DNA of 64,000 nt, from positions 59,740,001 to 59,804,000 of the forward strand of contig CM039462.1 of the NCBI GenBank assembly GCA_022414725.1. The letters are read 5' to 3'. The position numbers were made by a program, and so were the translations under genes. Within the stretch, counting starts at the first letter, position 1, and each line of letters opens with the position of its first letter. The notes under the pieces were generated by a model. The model ran no database searches, had not been told where the DNA came from, and was given only the letters and a program-made list of their open reading frames with translations. This DNA is from Microglena sp. YARC. Lineage: Eukaryota > Chlorophyta > Chlorophyceae > Chlamydomonadales > Chlamydomonadaceae. Shown one piece after another: positions 42,237-53,813 of the stretch.

Positions 42237-42600
42237 CTCCGCTCTCCCCACACCAAACACTTCTGCGGCCCCATAAACCAGCGAACACAACACGAAAACA
42301 CCGCCTTCTTCCCGTCTCCCCCCCCCCTATTACTTTAACCATCCCCCACATCCCTCCCCCTGCCACGGCTTCCCTCACCTCTCCTCTCCTCCCTCCACCC
42401 CCCCCCCCCCCCACCCCACCCCCCATCCCCACGCCCCACTCACCCCCACCCCCAAAAAACTGTACCTTCCTCCTTTCCTCACCTGCTCACACCCAAAAAC
42501 TCATGCATACACTCCTACATTTTCTCCCTAGCCCCTGCCTCTTCTCCATCACTTTAACTGTGGGCTGTACTCATACGTGTGGGCACTAAAGATAAATGGC
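42237..42600 (+). repeat. C-rich low-complexity region
   Basis: CCCCCACC-type sequence with a run of C near 42398-42412. It resembles the C-rich part of the 3-10 kb tandem units, including CTTTAACTGTGGGCTGTAC near the end. No gene. Confidence 0.55.
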
Positions 42601-42779
42601 ACAAATAATACCGGTTTACACAAATTGCTGCCGTTTGCACATATTACCGCTGAGAACTCCGGACTTTCGCAATTGCTTGGTTACTTACGGGCAACTTTTG
42701 AAAGGTTCCTTGCGCACAGGTACGGTACCTAGTTGTGTGCAGAGAAATGCATAAGCCGATAGAGTTGGCGCATTGCCAA

Positions 42780-43070
42780 ACAAGGAAGCGGCATATCATA
42801 TGATGTTGACCAAAGGCGACTGTGATGTAATTTGTAGGATATCATATATCATATATGGCCCCTGCTAGGGTAATTCATGCAGTTAGTCAGGTATCTCTCT
42901 GTTCATTAATCCCGATTATGAATATTCAATATGATATTATATGATATTGCATACATATTATATCATATATTGTATACGCGGTAAACCTTTACGGGTAATC
43001 TTTGGCCACTTAGTCAGTCTGCTGGCCATGCATATGATATCATACGCTTATTACATCACATTCATCACTT
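42780..43070. repeat. AT-rich palindromic dispersed repeat, copy 2
   Basis: Contains TTGACCAAAGGCGAC beside ATATCATATG-type palindromes, as at 28615-28775 in inverse orientation. Confidence 0.5.
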
Positions 43071-43510
43071 TGATATCATGTTTTCATCGTTCCTAGGGCA
43101 TGCTCGATAGTACCGGTACATGTATGGTGAGCCGGTGTGTCCATCGGGTGCCCAGGTGTGGGAAACGTTTCGGATTTCAGATGCTTGGCTGGAGCATCGG
43201 GTGTGCACGATACTAAACGTTTACGGATTGCATGGTGCTTGGCTTGGGTATCGCGTTGCCCGTTCATTAATATATGTTGCGGCAGTCAAAGTTTCTGGCA
43301 CATGCACCGGGCTGGTGACCACACTGCCCAGCCTAGGTGGCAGTTACCCAGGTCCACATCACCAGGGGCCAGAATTCCAGACCAACTTGACCTTGAACTT
43401 GGTAACATAGCTTCAGCCATCCCAGCTATCTGGCTGCTCGCCGTCTTTGGCAGTAGGACAAATTACCAGGAAAATGTAAACGCTAACAATCATTTTCTTT
43501 TCCATTTATT

Positions 43511-43700
43511 CGAGGGGGGGGGGGGGGGGGGTAAGGAATGGGCAACTTCTGCCGCAAGATGACGTTTTCTTCCAACTTAGTAGAGATGATGAATAAGAGT
43601 CATAGAGAGGATGAAGAATCCAGTTTATTTCTAACTTTGGCCCCGTATAACCAAAAAGGTATGGGCCTCCAAAGTTTTCTTTGTGTGCGTGGGGGGGGAG
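43511..43700 (+). repeat. Dispersed repeat copy (GGGCCTCCAAAG family)
   Basis: Begins CGAGGGGGGGG and ends GTATGGGCCTCCAAAGTTTTC. Same family and orientation as 1778-1960. Confidence 0.55.
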
Positions 43701-45528
43701 GGGGACGTTTTTTTGTAAATAAAATGCTTTATGTACTTTTAACCAGGGGTCGTCAGTATGCATCTTCGAGATTCATGCTGCGACAGAGGAAGGCTAGTCA
43801 CTCCCTCCTAGTTCTGTCCTCCTCCAAAGAATACTCACACGCACGCTATTGTACACCGGCCTTCCGCCTTAGCCTGAACGAACTCTATGGCTTACGAATC
43901 TGGATCACACGACAAAGAGCGTGCGGGCAGGCCCACTCGTTCTCCGACAAATACTTTTCTTTCCAAGAACGTTTGTTGTCTCTTTCATTGTATATCGGCC
44001 GACCCACAGCACCTGCGTCAAGTTAGCGTAGACATACATGCAAGACATTATTAGACACTTAACGTCTTAACGTCAGCAGGTCGGTTAAGGGTCAATCGAC
44101 GCCACGCTGTATGCCTACTGCGCCATGCTGTGTTTTCCCCCATGTGCAGTACCTTGGAAGAAGATCAAGTTTCGGTTGCAAATATCTCGCCCTCCCCGCC
44201 CTCGGTCGCCAGCGCATGCGACGAATTATCGAAGGGAGTTTCACCCCCCCTGCCACTCGCTGCGAGACAGGGGCCCTGCTGCGACAGAGTATCTGAATTT
44301 GCGCAAGCTGTTGCAACGGAAAGGAATTGGCCTGGCGAGGGGCAGCGTGATGCCATATTAAGCCTCGCGCCTCGTCAGTCAGTTTAGTCATTCCACCCCA
44401 CTAAAAAGCTACCACCCCAAACATCCAGGGTTACGGTAACTGTGGCGGAAGCCGGTACGCTGGGCAAAACGGTAAGCCGGGAACACTCGTCGGTCAGCTA
44501 ACCGAATGATATCTCGATCCTTACGAATTGGATAACTATCTGCGGGCTCTTCGACCGGAACTACGTACTGTAGCGGCTTATTACGTATTCTGCTTTGAAT
44601 TGATTACTTATACGCCCATCTCACTGCTGCCTCTAAGGCGTGTGAGCCATAGCCGTTACTCGCAACGCCTAGCAGGCTACTAGACCGTTCGGCAGCAGCG
44701 GCACTCTATGGCCATGTCGTCCGAGGCTGCTGAGCTCCGAAGCCTTAGAGGCGAGCGAAGTCTGTAAATTTTGGTGTTCGCTGAACAGGATGGTGTGAAG
44801 AGTGCGATGTGCCGCAGGTCGACTACGCTGTCATCAAGTGTGCGCTCAAACTATCCTAACGGTGAGAAGCGGGGGGGGAGGCTCTCGCGCTTGGCAAGCC
44901 TTCGGCGAACGCTGGGGAGTGAGTGGCAGATTGACAGGCTGAAGGGGAGGGGTTGGTACGTGTGTGTGTGTGGTGGTGGTGGATTGGTGTGTGAGTGGGT
45001 AGGGCTTGTGTGGTGGATTTGTGCGGATGTGGTGTGGAGGTGCGGTGGGTGCACGGTAGGTCGGTGTGTGGTGATAGTGTGGTGGTAGCCCGTGCTCTTA
45101 GCGTCTGTGTTGGGAGAGGAGTGGGGAGGTAGGAGGGGTGGAACTAGTGGGGCGGGGGCGGAGGAGAACAGTCGGTAGGGCAGGCTGAGGGGTTGCGGGG
45201 GCTGAAGAAGGAGCAGGGAGTAATTCAAGACGGGCATGTAATAAAAATTCTGGGGCAGAACGCAGCCAAGCACACTGACGTCATAATTACTAACCAGCAC
45301 ACCACACACACAACACACACACACAACACATCACACACACAACAAGATAAATCCCAAGGACGGGCATGATTCTGGGGCAAGGGGGCGAAGGGAGCCTTCA
45401 GGGTTGGTGGTGTTGAATGAGATCACACATACACATGCATGCGACGCCACACTTAGATGCATACACGGCCACACACACCAACACACATGCGCATGCACAC
45501 ATTCACATTTTGCTTAGCCCCCCGCGCG
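43701..45528. other. No gene recognised before the gap
   Basis: Balanced composition up to about 44850, then GTG-rich and CA-rich sequence. Open frames up to 162 codons exist but overlap one another on both strands and show no domain. Confidence 0.4.
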
Positions 45529-46528
45529 NNNNNNNNNNNNNNNNNNNNNNNNNNNNNNNNNNNNNNNNNNNNNNNNNNNNNNNNNNNNNNNNNNNNNNNN
45601 NNNNNNNNNNNNNNNNNNNNNNNNNNNNNNNNNNNNNNNNNNNNNNNNNNNNNNNNNNNNNNNNNNNNNNNNNNNNNNNNNNNNNNNNNNNNNNNNNNNN
45701 NNNNNNNNNNNNNNNNNNNNNNNNNNNNNNNNNNNNNNNNNNNNNNNNNNNNNNNNNNNNNNNNNNNNNNNNNNNNNNNNNNNNNNNNNNNNNNNNNNNN
45801 NNNNNNNNNNNNNNNNNNNNNNNNNNNNNNNNNNNNNNNNNNNNNNNNNNNNNNNNNNNNNNNNNNNNNNNNNNNNNNNNNNNNNNNNNNNNNNNNNNNN
45901 NNNNNNNNNNNNNNNNNNNNNNNNNNNNNNNNNNNNNNNNNNNNNNNNNNNNNNNNNNNNNNNNNNNNNNNNNNNNNNNNNNNNNNNNNNNNNNNNNNNN
46001 NNNNNNNNNNNNNNNNNNNNNNNNNNNNNNNNNNNNNNNNNNNNNNNNNNNNNNNNNNNNNNNNNNNNNNNNNNNNNNNNNNNNNNNNNNNNNNNNNNNN
46101 NNNNNNNNNNNNNNNNNNNNNNNNNNNNNNNNNNNNNNNNNNNNNNNNNNNNNNNNNNNNNNNNNNNNNNNNNNNNNNNNNNNNNNNNNNNNNNNNNNNN
46201 NNNNNNNNNNNNNNNNNNNNNNNNNNNNNNNNNNNNNNNNNNNNNNNNNNNNNNNNNNNNNNNNNNNNNNNNNNNNNNNNNNNNNNNNNNNNNNNNNNNN
46301 NNNNNNNNNNNNNNNNNNNNNNNNNNNNNNNNNNNNNNNNNNNNNNNNNNNNNNNNNNNNNNNNNNNNNNNNNNNNNNNNNNNNNNNNNNNNNNNNNNNN
46401 NNNNNNNNNNNNNNNNNNNNNNNNNNNNNNNNNNNNNNNNNNNNNNNNNNNNNNNNNNNNNNNNNNNNNNNNNNNNNNNNNNNNNNNNNNNNNNNNNNNN
46501 NNNNNNNNNNNNNNNNNNNNNNNNNNNN
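45529..46528. other. Assembly gap of exactly 1000 N
   Basis: Unknown sequence of conventional length. The 364-422-codon frames crossing it are meaningless. Confidence 1.
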
Positions 46529-46612
46529 ACACCTCGGATATCTTGCCCACCACTCGCAAGGGTAGGATAAGTATGGACTCTTTCACAGTCCTCATCATGC
46601 ACATTCAACGAT
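46529..46612 (+). other. Possible exon fragment next to the gap
   Basis: The frame reads SDILPTTRKGRISMDSFTVL and ends at a donor-like GTAGGT after CAACGATTG. DILPTT resembles the GD-I-x-P-T end of a K+ channel pore, and the position upstream of the channel exons would suit that. However, the following residues are not a good S6 helix. Treated as a hint only. Confidence 0.25.
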
Positions 46613-46739
46613 TGGTAGGTTCACTGTGCCGCGACAGGTCACTGCAGGCCCTGGCTTCGGTCATTTTTCGCAACTCTGAGGAGGTAGGGCTTGCAGCTTT
46701 GCGCCTTAGTTGGCGGTGTTTTTAGACGCGTCTTGCCTG

Positions 46740-48725
46740 TGTAACTTACGTTTGGGTTCGCACGTCACCAAGGTCTAATGGTCTTGCTCCTTCAGATCAG
46801 GCTGCGCTTTGGGTTATCACATAGTGGGTGGTTCTTTCTCTGTGTATGGAAATTAAGTATTGCAGTGGACGAGCTCGTGGTCGGTGGAGATGTGTGGATA
46901 TGAATCGTCTATGGTGCACGTATTATTTACTGAGTGTGTATGTAAGTGAATTGATGGTGGCTTTAGTCCTGATGGGTGGGTGAGTGAGTGGGTGATGGAG
47001 GGGGGTTTGTGGTGTAAGGGGAAAGTGGGTAGAGTAGGGAGAGGAGAGAGTTGGATAGGGAGGGTGGGTGGTGGGTGTGAGTGGTGGGTAGGGTGGGAGG
47101 ATGAGCTAAGGCTGGGTGTCTATGGTCTACTGTAGTTTATTGAGTGGGTAAGTGATTTGTGTGCTTTTGGTGTCTTTATTGTCGCGTTATTGTTGGTACG
47201 TGTGTTGTTGTGTGGTGGTGGTGTGTTTGGTGGTAACTGATGATTATTTAGAGGTGGTAAATGTGGGTGGGTGGATGGGGTAGTGTAGAGTGGGGGGTGG
47301 GAGGGGAAAGTGAGTGGATAGGAGGGTGGTGGGGAGTGGGTGGAGTAGAGTGGGTGGATGAAAAAGCTTAGCCAGTGTAAGCTTACGGTAGTAGTTGTAG
47401 CTGATATATAAGCTAGTTTGATTGATTTGTAGGCTAGTGTTGATGTCAGCTAGTGTAGTGAGGTAGCTAGATAGTTAAGGTAGATGAGGGAGGTCTTGAG
47501 GGCAGCTGAGGTAGCTAGTATAAGTTAAGGTAGATGAGACGGTGAGTGAGGTAGCCTAGTGGGAAGTAATAGTAATAGTGGCTGGTTTGTAGTAGTATCG
47601 TGAGTTGTAGCTGAGACAGCTGAGGTAGCGTTGTGTAGTGTTGCAATTTTATGATATAGTGTAGCTGATGTAGCTAGTGTAGCTTAGGAAGATAGGGTAG
47701 CTGATGCAGCTGTGTAGTTTGTTAGCTAGTATTTGGGGAAGTGATATAGGTGCATGGAGTTCATGCTGAGGTAACTAGTTGTAGTTCTTGTGGTGCACTT
47801 GTGCAGTTCTGAAGATAGTGTAAGCTGATGGTAGCTAGTGTAGTCCAAGTGTAGAGTAGGGGTTAGCTGATGTAGCTGTGTAGCTGATGCAGCTAGGTTA
47901 TAGCTGAAGGTAGCTAGTATAGTGCTGAGAAGTAGCTGAGGCGCTGAGGTAGCTAGTGTAGCTAATAGATAGTGTGCTGTTTAGCTTATTGTGATGAAGC
48001 GTAGCAGTGAGACTGCTGATGTAATGCTGAGGTAAAGTATTGGGTAGTGATGATATAGTGGTAGCTGATGTGCTGGTGTAGCTGATATGATGTGTAGTGA
48101 GGTAGTAGTGATAGCTGATATGATAAGTGTGCTTATATATCTTAGTGTAGCTTAGTAGCTTAAGTAGCCAGGTTGTAGCTGATGTAGCTAGTGTATGGCT
48201 TGATGTATGGGGGCTTGATGTAGCCTTAGTGTGAGCACAAGGGTTAGCTGTGTAGCATTTAGTGTATTAGTTATGTAGCTTGTAGTTTAGTAGCAGGATC
48301 TGAATGTGCTAGGTGTGCTGGGATGTAGCTAGTGTAGTTATGTAGCTAGTGTAGGCTTATGTAGCTATTAATTGATGATCTGTAGCTGAGTATATTGTAT
48401 TCTGAGGTATAGCTATAGTTGAGTGGTAGCTTGAGAGCAGGCTGAGGTTAGCTAGTGTAGCTGATATTGATGTCGTAGCTTATGTTGTAGCTAGTTAGTT
48501 GATGATGTAGCTGGAGGACAGCTTGAATTGCTAGTGTAGCTGATATGATAGCTGGTAGTGATGTAGCTAGTATTATAAGGCTAGCTGAGACAGTGAGAAG
48601 GTAGTTGTAGATGATATGAAGTGGATAGATGAATCGTAAGGGCTTAGTAGCTAGTGTAGCTGAGGTATTGCTGAGGCAGCTAGTGTAGGCTGATGTGAAT
48701 AGTATAGCTGATGTGTCCTGAATGG
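46740..48725 (+). repeat. Degenerate TAGCTGATGTAGCTAG repeat, likely intronic
   Basis: G/T-rich sequence to 47340, then some 1.3 kb of imperfect 9-18-bp TAGCTGATG / TAGCTAGTG units with frequent single-base indels. It is consistent with the G/T-rich donor half of a large plus-strand intron. Confidence 0.8.
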
Positions 48726-49785
48726 TAAATTATGCTGCCCTCACCACACGGTTCACAACACCTAATGTCATGATGGGAAATGATTCTACCTTCCGAAAAT
48801 ATCGAGTACTGTCTTATGCCTCTTTGTTCAAGTCATCGGTGCGAGTGCTGGTCTTGGTTGAGTCATGTGGTGTGATGTTGAGTGATATGTGAGTGATGTT
48901 TTTTGATAGGGAGAACATTTTGTTCAATTCATTGGTGCATTGATTCCATTGAGTCATAATGTGTGCTATTGATAGAGTGATGGGGGGAGTCCGTACACGT
49001 CTTTTTCGTGGGCTTCACGTAGATAAGGCTCACACCAGATTCATTATCTCGGTGAGTTCATATTGCATGATATTCTCAGGTGGGAGTCATACAGACTCTT
49101 TCTTTTGTGGGAGTTCACGTAGAGCTTTCCACCCAGTCCAGTTAGCAATGAACAAAGCCAGCCAAAGAGTAAGCGCTGCATTGGAATGCGTGTCGCTATT
49201 AAGTTGTATACGGCCGTACATAGTTAAAGAAAGTTTTGCCCAAAGTTTGGTGTTGTGATTTTTAGAGTTAGCTGCTAGAAGCTGCTACAGGAGTCGCGGG
49301 TCAAGGGCGAGTAAAAGGAGCTGCTAGAGCTGTACAACGTTGAAGGGTGGGTGAAGGAGCTGCCTATGAAGCTGCTACACTTGCTTCAAGGTGGAGTTGA
49401 AAGGAGCTGCCTAGAACTGGCTTACAACTCGCCTACAAAGGAAGTGGCATTCATAAGAGGTGTGAGGTAGTATTGAAGCATGCAATAGCAGCTGCAGATT
49501 GGGTTTGACCCAATGCTGGTCTAATTGAGTGGCGGAAAAGCTGCCAGAGAAGTGTGTTGATCATAGCTAGAAAAGGACTGCTAGTATATATGATGTTGAA
49601 CAAAGGCGAGTATGAATATCAGTATGTTTGAGGATGGATATTTGCCATTTCGAGTATGTCACATGGAGTCATTTTGTAGTGCTGTATGATTTCGTCCACT
49701 GCAACCACTGCTTTACTTTTTGTATGGCGATTGGAATTGTGTGCAAATATGATATTCGTTTATATTCAGCAATATAACAGCGTAT
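48726..49785 (+). other. Mixed region with short duplications
   Basis: Phrases such as GGGAGTCCGTACACGTC and GGGAGTTCACGTAGAG (about 48985 and 49110) and CATTGATTCCATTGAG repeat locally. GAGCTGCTAGAGC-type units occur at 49265-49430. Could contain decayed exon copies of the channel gene. None recognised. Confidence 0.4.
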
Positions 49786-49789
49786 TAGT

Positions 49790-50799
49790 AGTGATCTCTC
49801 CGCTACACTGGTCACCCTAACTACCTAACTTACCCTAACCTAACCAACCCCAACCCCCACGGCCTCTCTCCTCTCCCGCACCCGCAGCCCCACCCTCATA
49901 CTCTCACCTCAACCAACCCATGGCCCACCTGCTTCCAACCTCACACCTCACCTAACCTCCCACTGTGGCACCTAACAACTCAACACACCACATTTTTACT
50001 AATTTCACAGCCATCAATCATGGTAACAATCTCTTCTGCCATCCCGCAAGCCTTACCCCACCCCCACCCCCACTCCCTCACCCTTACCCCCACCCCAACT
50101 CCCGCAGCTTACCCCCACCCCCACCTCACCCTTACCCCCACCCCAACTCCACAGCCTTACCCCACCCCCACCCCCACCCCCACCCCCACCCTTACCCCCC
50201 ACCCCAACTCCCGCAGCCTTACCCCACCCCCACCCCCACTACCTTTACCCCCACCCCAAACTCCGCAGCCTTACCCCCACCCCCACCCCCACCCTCACCC
50301 TTTACCCCCCACCCCCAACTCCCGCAGCCTCATCATCGAGTAAATTCTTCTCTGCCCATCGTAACAACGTTGAAGCCCAAACACACCCCCACCCGATCCT
50401 TACCCTACTCCACCCCCACCCCATATACCCACCCCCCACCCTCAACCCTTTATCCTTCACCCCTCCCCCACCCTCAACCCCCACCCTCACCCCTTACCCC
50501 CACCCTCACCCCCCACCCCTCATTCCCACCCCCCAACCTACAACCTCAACCTTCAACCTCACCCCCACTCCCCACCCTGTTACTCACCCCCACCCTCACC
50601 CTTCTCCTCACCCCTTACCCCCCACCTTCACCCCCACCCTCATCCTCACCCCCACCCTCACCCTCACCTCAACCTCAACCTCGACCCCACCCCCACCCCA
50701 ACCCCCGCAAGCCATCAGCATCAGTAACATCTTTGCTTCACCAACAAATAAACCGCTGACTTTCACCCCCACCCTCATTCCTCTCCCACTCCCCCGCAG
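49790..50799 (+). repeat. C-rich array with three decayed acceptor copies of the S6-end exon
   Basis: CCCCACCCTTACC-type sequence carries copies after acceptors at 50010, 50327 and 50711. They share a CCATCAATCATGGTAACAATC-like start with the exon at 50800 (consensus codons for IIGNISA). Each is broken by indels. Confidence 0.7.
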
Positions 50800-50899
50800 C
50801 CATATCATCGGTTGGGGGTAAATATCTCTGCTCATCAACAACATGAACCCGACCACTCGAGGGCACAAGCCAAGAAAGGATATCATTCAACAACTTCAG
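50800..50899 (+). CDS. Channel exon: end of S6 and start of C-linker
   Basis: After CCCCCGCAG the best reconstruction across copies is IIG-NISA-INNMNPTTRGHK, with RKDIIQQLQ following. The codons from MNPTTRGHKPRKDIIQQL (50843 on) are open, while the first ~40 nt contain a small indel. The stretch matches the post-S6 region of CNBD channels. A decayed copy of the 3' half (AACCCGACCCAACTCAAGGC to CAACAACTC|GTCAGT) lies at 51014-51070. Confidence 0.6.
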
Positions 50900-53461
50900 T
50901 TCAGTTGTCGTGTGGTCAAGTTGTGTGGGTTCAAGGGGTTGTGGGTTATATGGGTGTGGGGGGTCAGTAGTGTGGGTGTGAGGGGTGGTGTGTGGTGGTT
51001 GCCATCAACACATAACCCGACCCAACTCAAGGCACTATGCCAATAAAGGACATCAATCAACAACTCGTCAGTGTGTGTGTGTGTGTGTTGTGTGTTGTGT
51101 GTGGGTTTGTTTGTTTATTTAGTTCGGTCGGTTGTGTGTTGTGTGGGCGCCGCGGGCGGGGGGGGGGGGGGCGGGGGGCAAGGGCCACCAACGCACCCCT
51201 ATGTTGGTAACATATAGGCTACATGTATAACTCACGACATTAGCTACACTCACTAACTACAAGCTACATTCAACTCACATATAAACTACATTCAGCTTCG
51301 ACAATAGCTACAGTGCCACTCACATATAGCTACAGTCCACTCACATATAGCTACATTCCACTCACATATAGCTACATTCCACTCTACCCCATACAGCTAC
51401 ATTCCACTCACAATATTAGCTTACATTCACTCACATATAGCTACATCCACTCACATTATAGGCTTACATTCCGCTCAGCATATAGCTACATTCAACTCAC
51501 ATATAGCTACATTCAAACTATACACATATAGCTACATTCAACTCAACTCGAAATATATAGCTACATTCAACTCAGCACCAACTCACATTAATGCTATATT
51601 CAATCTCAACATATAGCTACATTCAAACTCCCATAGCTACATTCAACTCCACATATAGCTTTACATTTTCCACTCACATATAGCTACTTTCAACTCACAT
51701 ATTTTAACCCAGAACAACCTTGAATTATTTACACTTGCAGGTACCCTCGGGGCTCCAAAGCTCTTGCCAACTCACAATATTGCTACAACTAATCATTAGC
51801 CGCCACCTGCCCCCCCCCCCCAACCCACCCCCCCACCACCCCCCCTACCCCCAGCCTTGAATAACATATATTGATGGCAAGTACCTCGGGGCTTCCCAAG
51901 CTTCTCGCCAACTCAACATATAGCTACATTCAACTCGCATATAAGCTACATTCAAGTCACATATAGTACATACAGAACCTACAATACTTACTTTTAACAC
52001 TCGCATATAGCTACTTTCAACTCACAATAAACAGCTTATACAACTCACATATACTAGCTACTTTCAACCCGATATAGCAATAGCTTTCAACTCACATATG
52101 GTTACATACAAACTCATATACGCTACTTTCAACTCGCATATAGCTACATTAAACTCACATATAGCGTACATAACAAAACTCACATATAGCGTAGCATTCC
52201 ACTCCATATAGCTTACATTCCAATCACATACAGCTACAATTCCAATGACATATAGCCTACATATTAAACTCACATATAGCTACAGCTCCACTGAAACATA
52301 TAGCTACATACAACTCACATATAGCTACATTCAACTCAACATATACGCTACTTCCACTCACATACAGCTACATTTCAACTCACCATATAGCTACATTCCA
52401 CTCACATATAGCTAGCTTTCAAACTCACACATAGCTACTTTCAACTCCACATGGCTAACATTCAACTCGGCATATAGCTACATTCAACTCACAAATTCAA
52501 GCCCCAGAACAACCTTAGAATTATTTAGTCTGCAGGTACCTCGGGGCTCCAAAGCTACTAGCGACAGGCGTTGACGATCTACTTTGAGTACTTGACAAGT
52601 GAGTAGCACACACACACACACAGGCAGTCAAATCCCTTTTTTTGAAAAAGCCTTGTAAACAACAGTACCCCCCCCCCCACCCCGCACCCCCACCCCACCC
52701 ACCCTCACGTCACACACCACACACACAGCAGAAATTCCTTTTTGGTTTAATAAACAAACAGTACCCCCCCCCCCCCCCAACCTCCTCCCCCAACCCCCAA
52801 ACCCACCTCACACACACCACCACACAGCAAGGCAATCCATTTTTTGGTTAATAAACAAACAGTACCCCCCCCACCCACCACTCCCCACTCCCACCGGCCT
52901 CCCCTTCTCCCCCACCCCCCTCACACACACAACCACACACACACACAACACAGCAGCAAATTCCTTTTTTTTGGTTGGTAAAACAACAAGTACCCCCGCC
53001 CCAACCCCCAACCCCCAACCCCAAGCCCCCCTCACACACACACACACACAGCAGCAGCAGCAGCAATCCTTTTTGTTGGTAAATTCTGAACAGGGTACCC
53101 CCACAGTTACCACCACCCACACCCCACCCACCCCTCACACCACACACACACACAGCGAGACAAATTCTTCGATGAACTTTGGTTGGTTAAAACAAACAGT
53201 ATCCCACCATCCCCCCCACCCCTCACACACACAACACCACACACACACACATTTTAAAAGGTGGGTTTATATAGTATAAGAGTCTTATCATAAGACCCGC
53301 GTAGTCTACAAGCTTTGACGACTTGTCTAGAGTACTTGACAAGTGAGTTGTGGCACAGCCCATTTTTAATAAAAAAAACATGTGGTAAGCCAAACACCAC
53401 ATTGAAGAGGGTAAACAACAGTTACCACCCACCCCCACCCACCCACCCACCCACACGCACA

Positions 53462-53520
<59 letters not shown>

Positions 53521-53778
53521 ACACACACACACATTAAAGAGGTAGGTTTTATAGATAGGTCCCCATAAAGACATGTGTGATAATGTGTGGCTTTATACTT
53601 AATCTTCGGGGGATAACGTCCCCAAGCCAACAGGCTTGACAACTATTTTGAGTACTGGACAAGTGAGTAGCACATACAGGCAGCAAAACCCGTTTTGGGT
53701 TGGTAAACAACAGTACCCCCCCCACACCACCCACACACCCACACCGCACACGCACACACACACACACACTATACACCC

Positions 53779-53813
<35 letters not shown>

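Noticed and set aside
43538..44026. 162-codon frame as a gene
   Set aside because: No domain, crosses the dispersed repeat at 43511-43700 and a poly-G region, and shows no splice or composition support.
46529..46612. Firm call of a K+ channel pore exon
   Set aside because: DILPTT is suggestive, but the rest does not look like a pore helix or S6, and the upstream part is in the gap.
45417..46725. 364-422-codon frames across 45.4-46.7 kb
   Set aside because: They consist almost entirely of unknown residues from the 1000-N gap.
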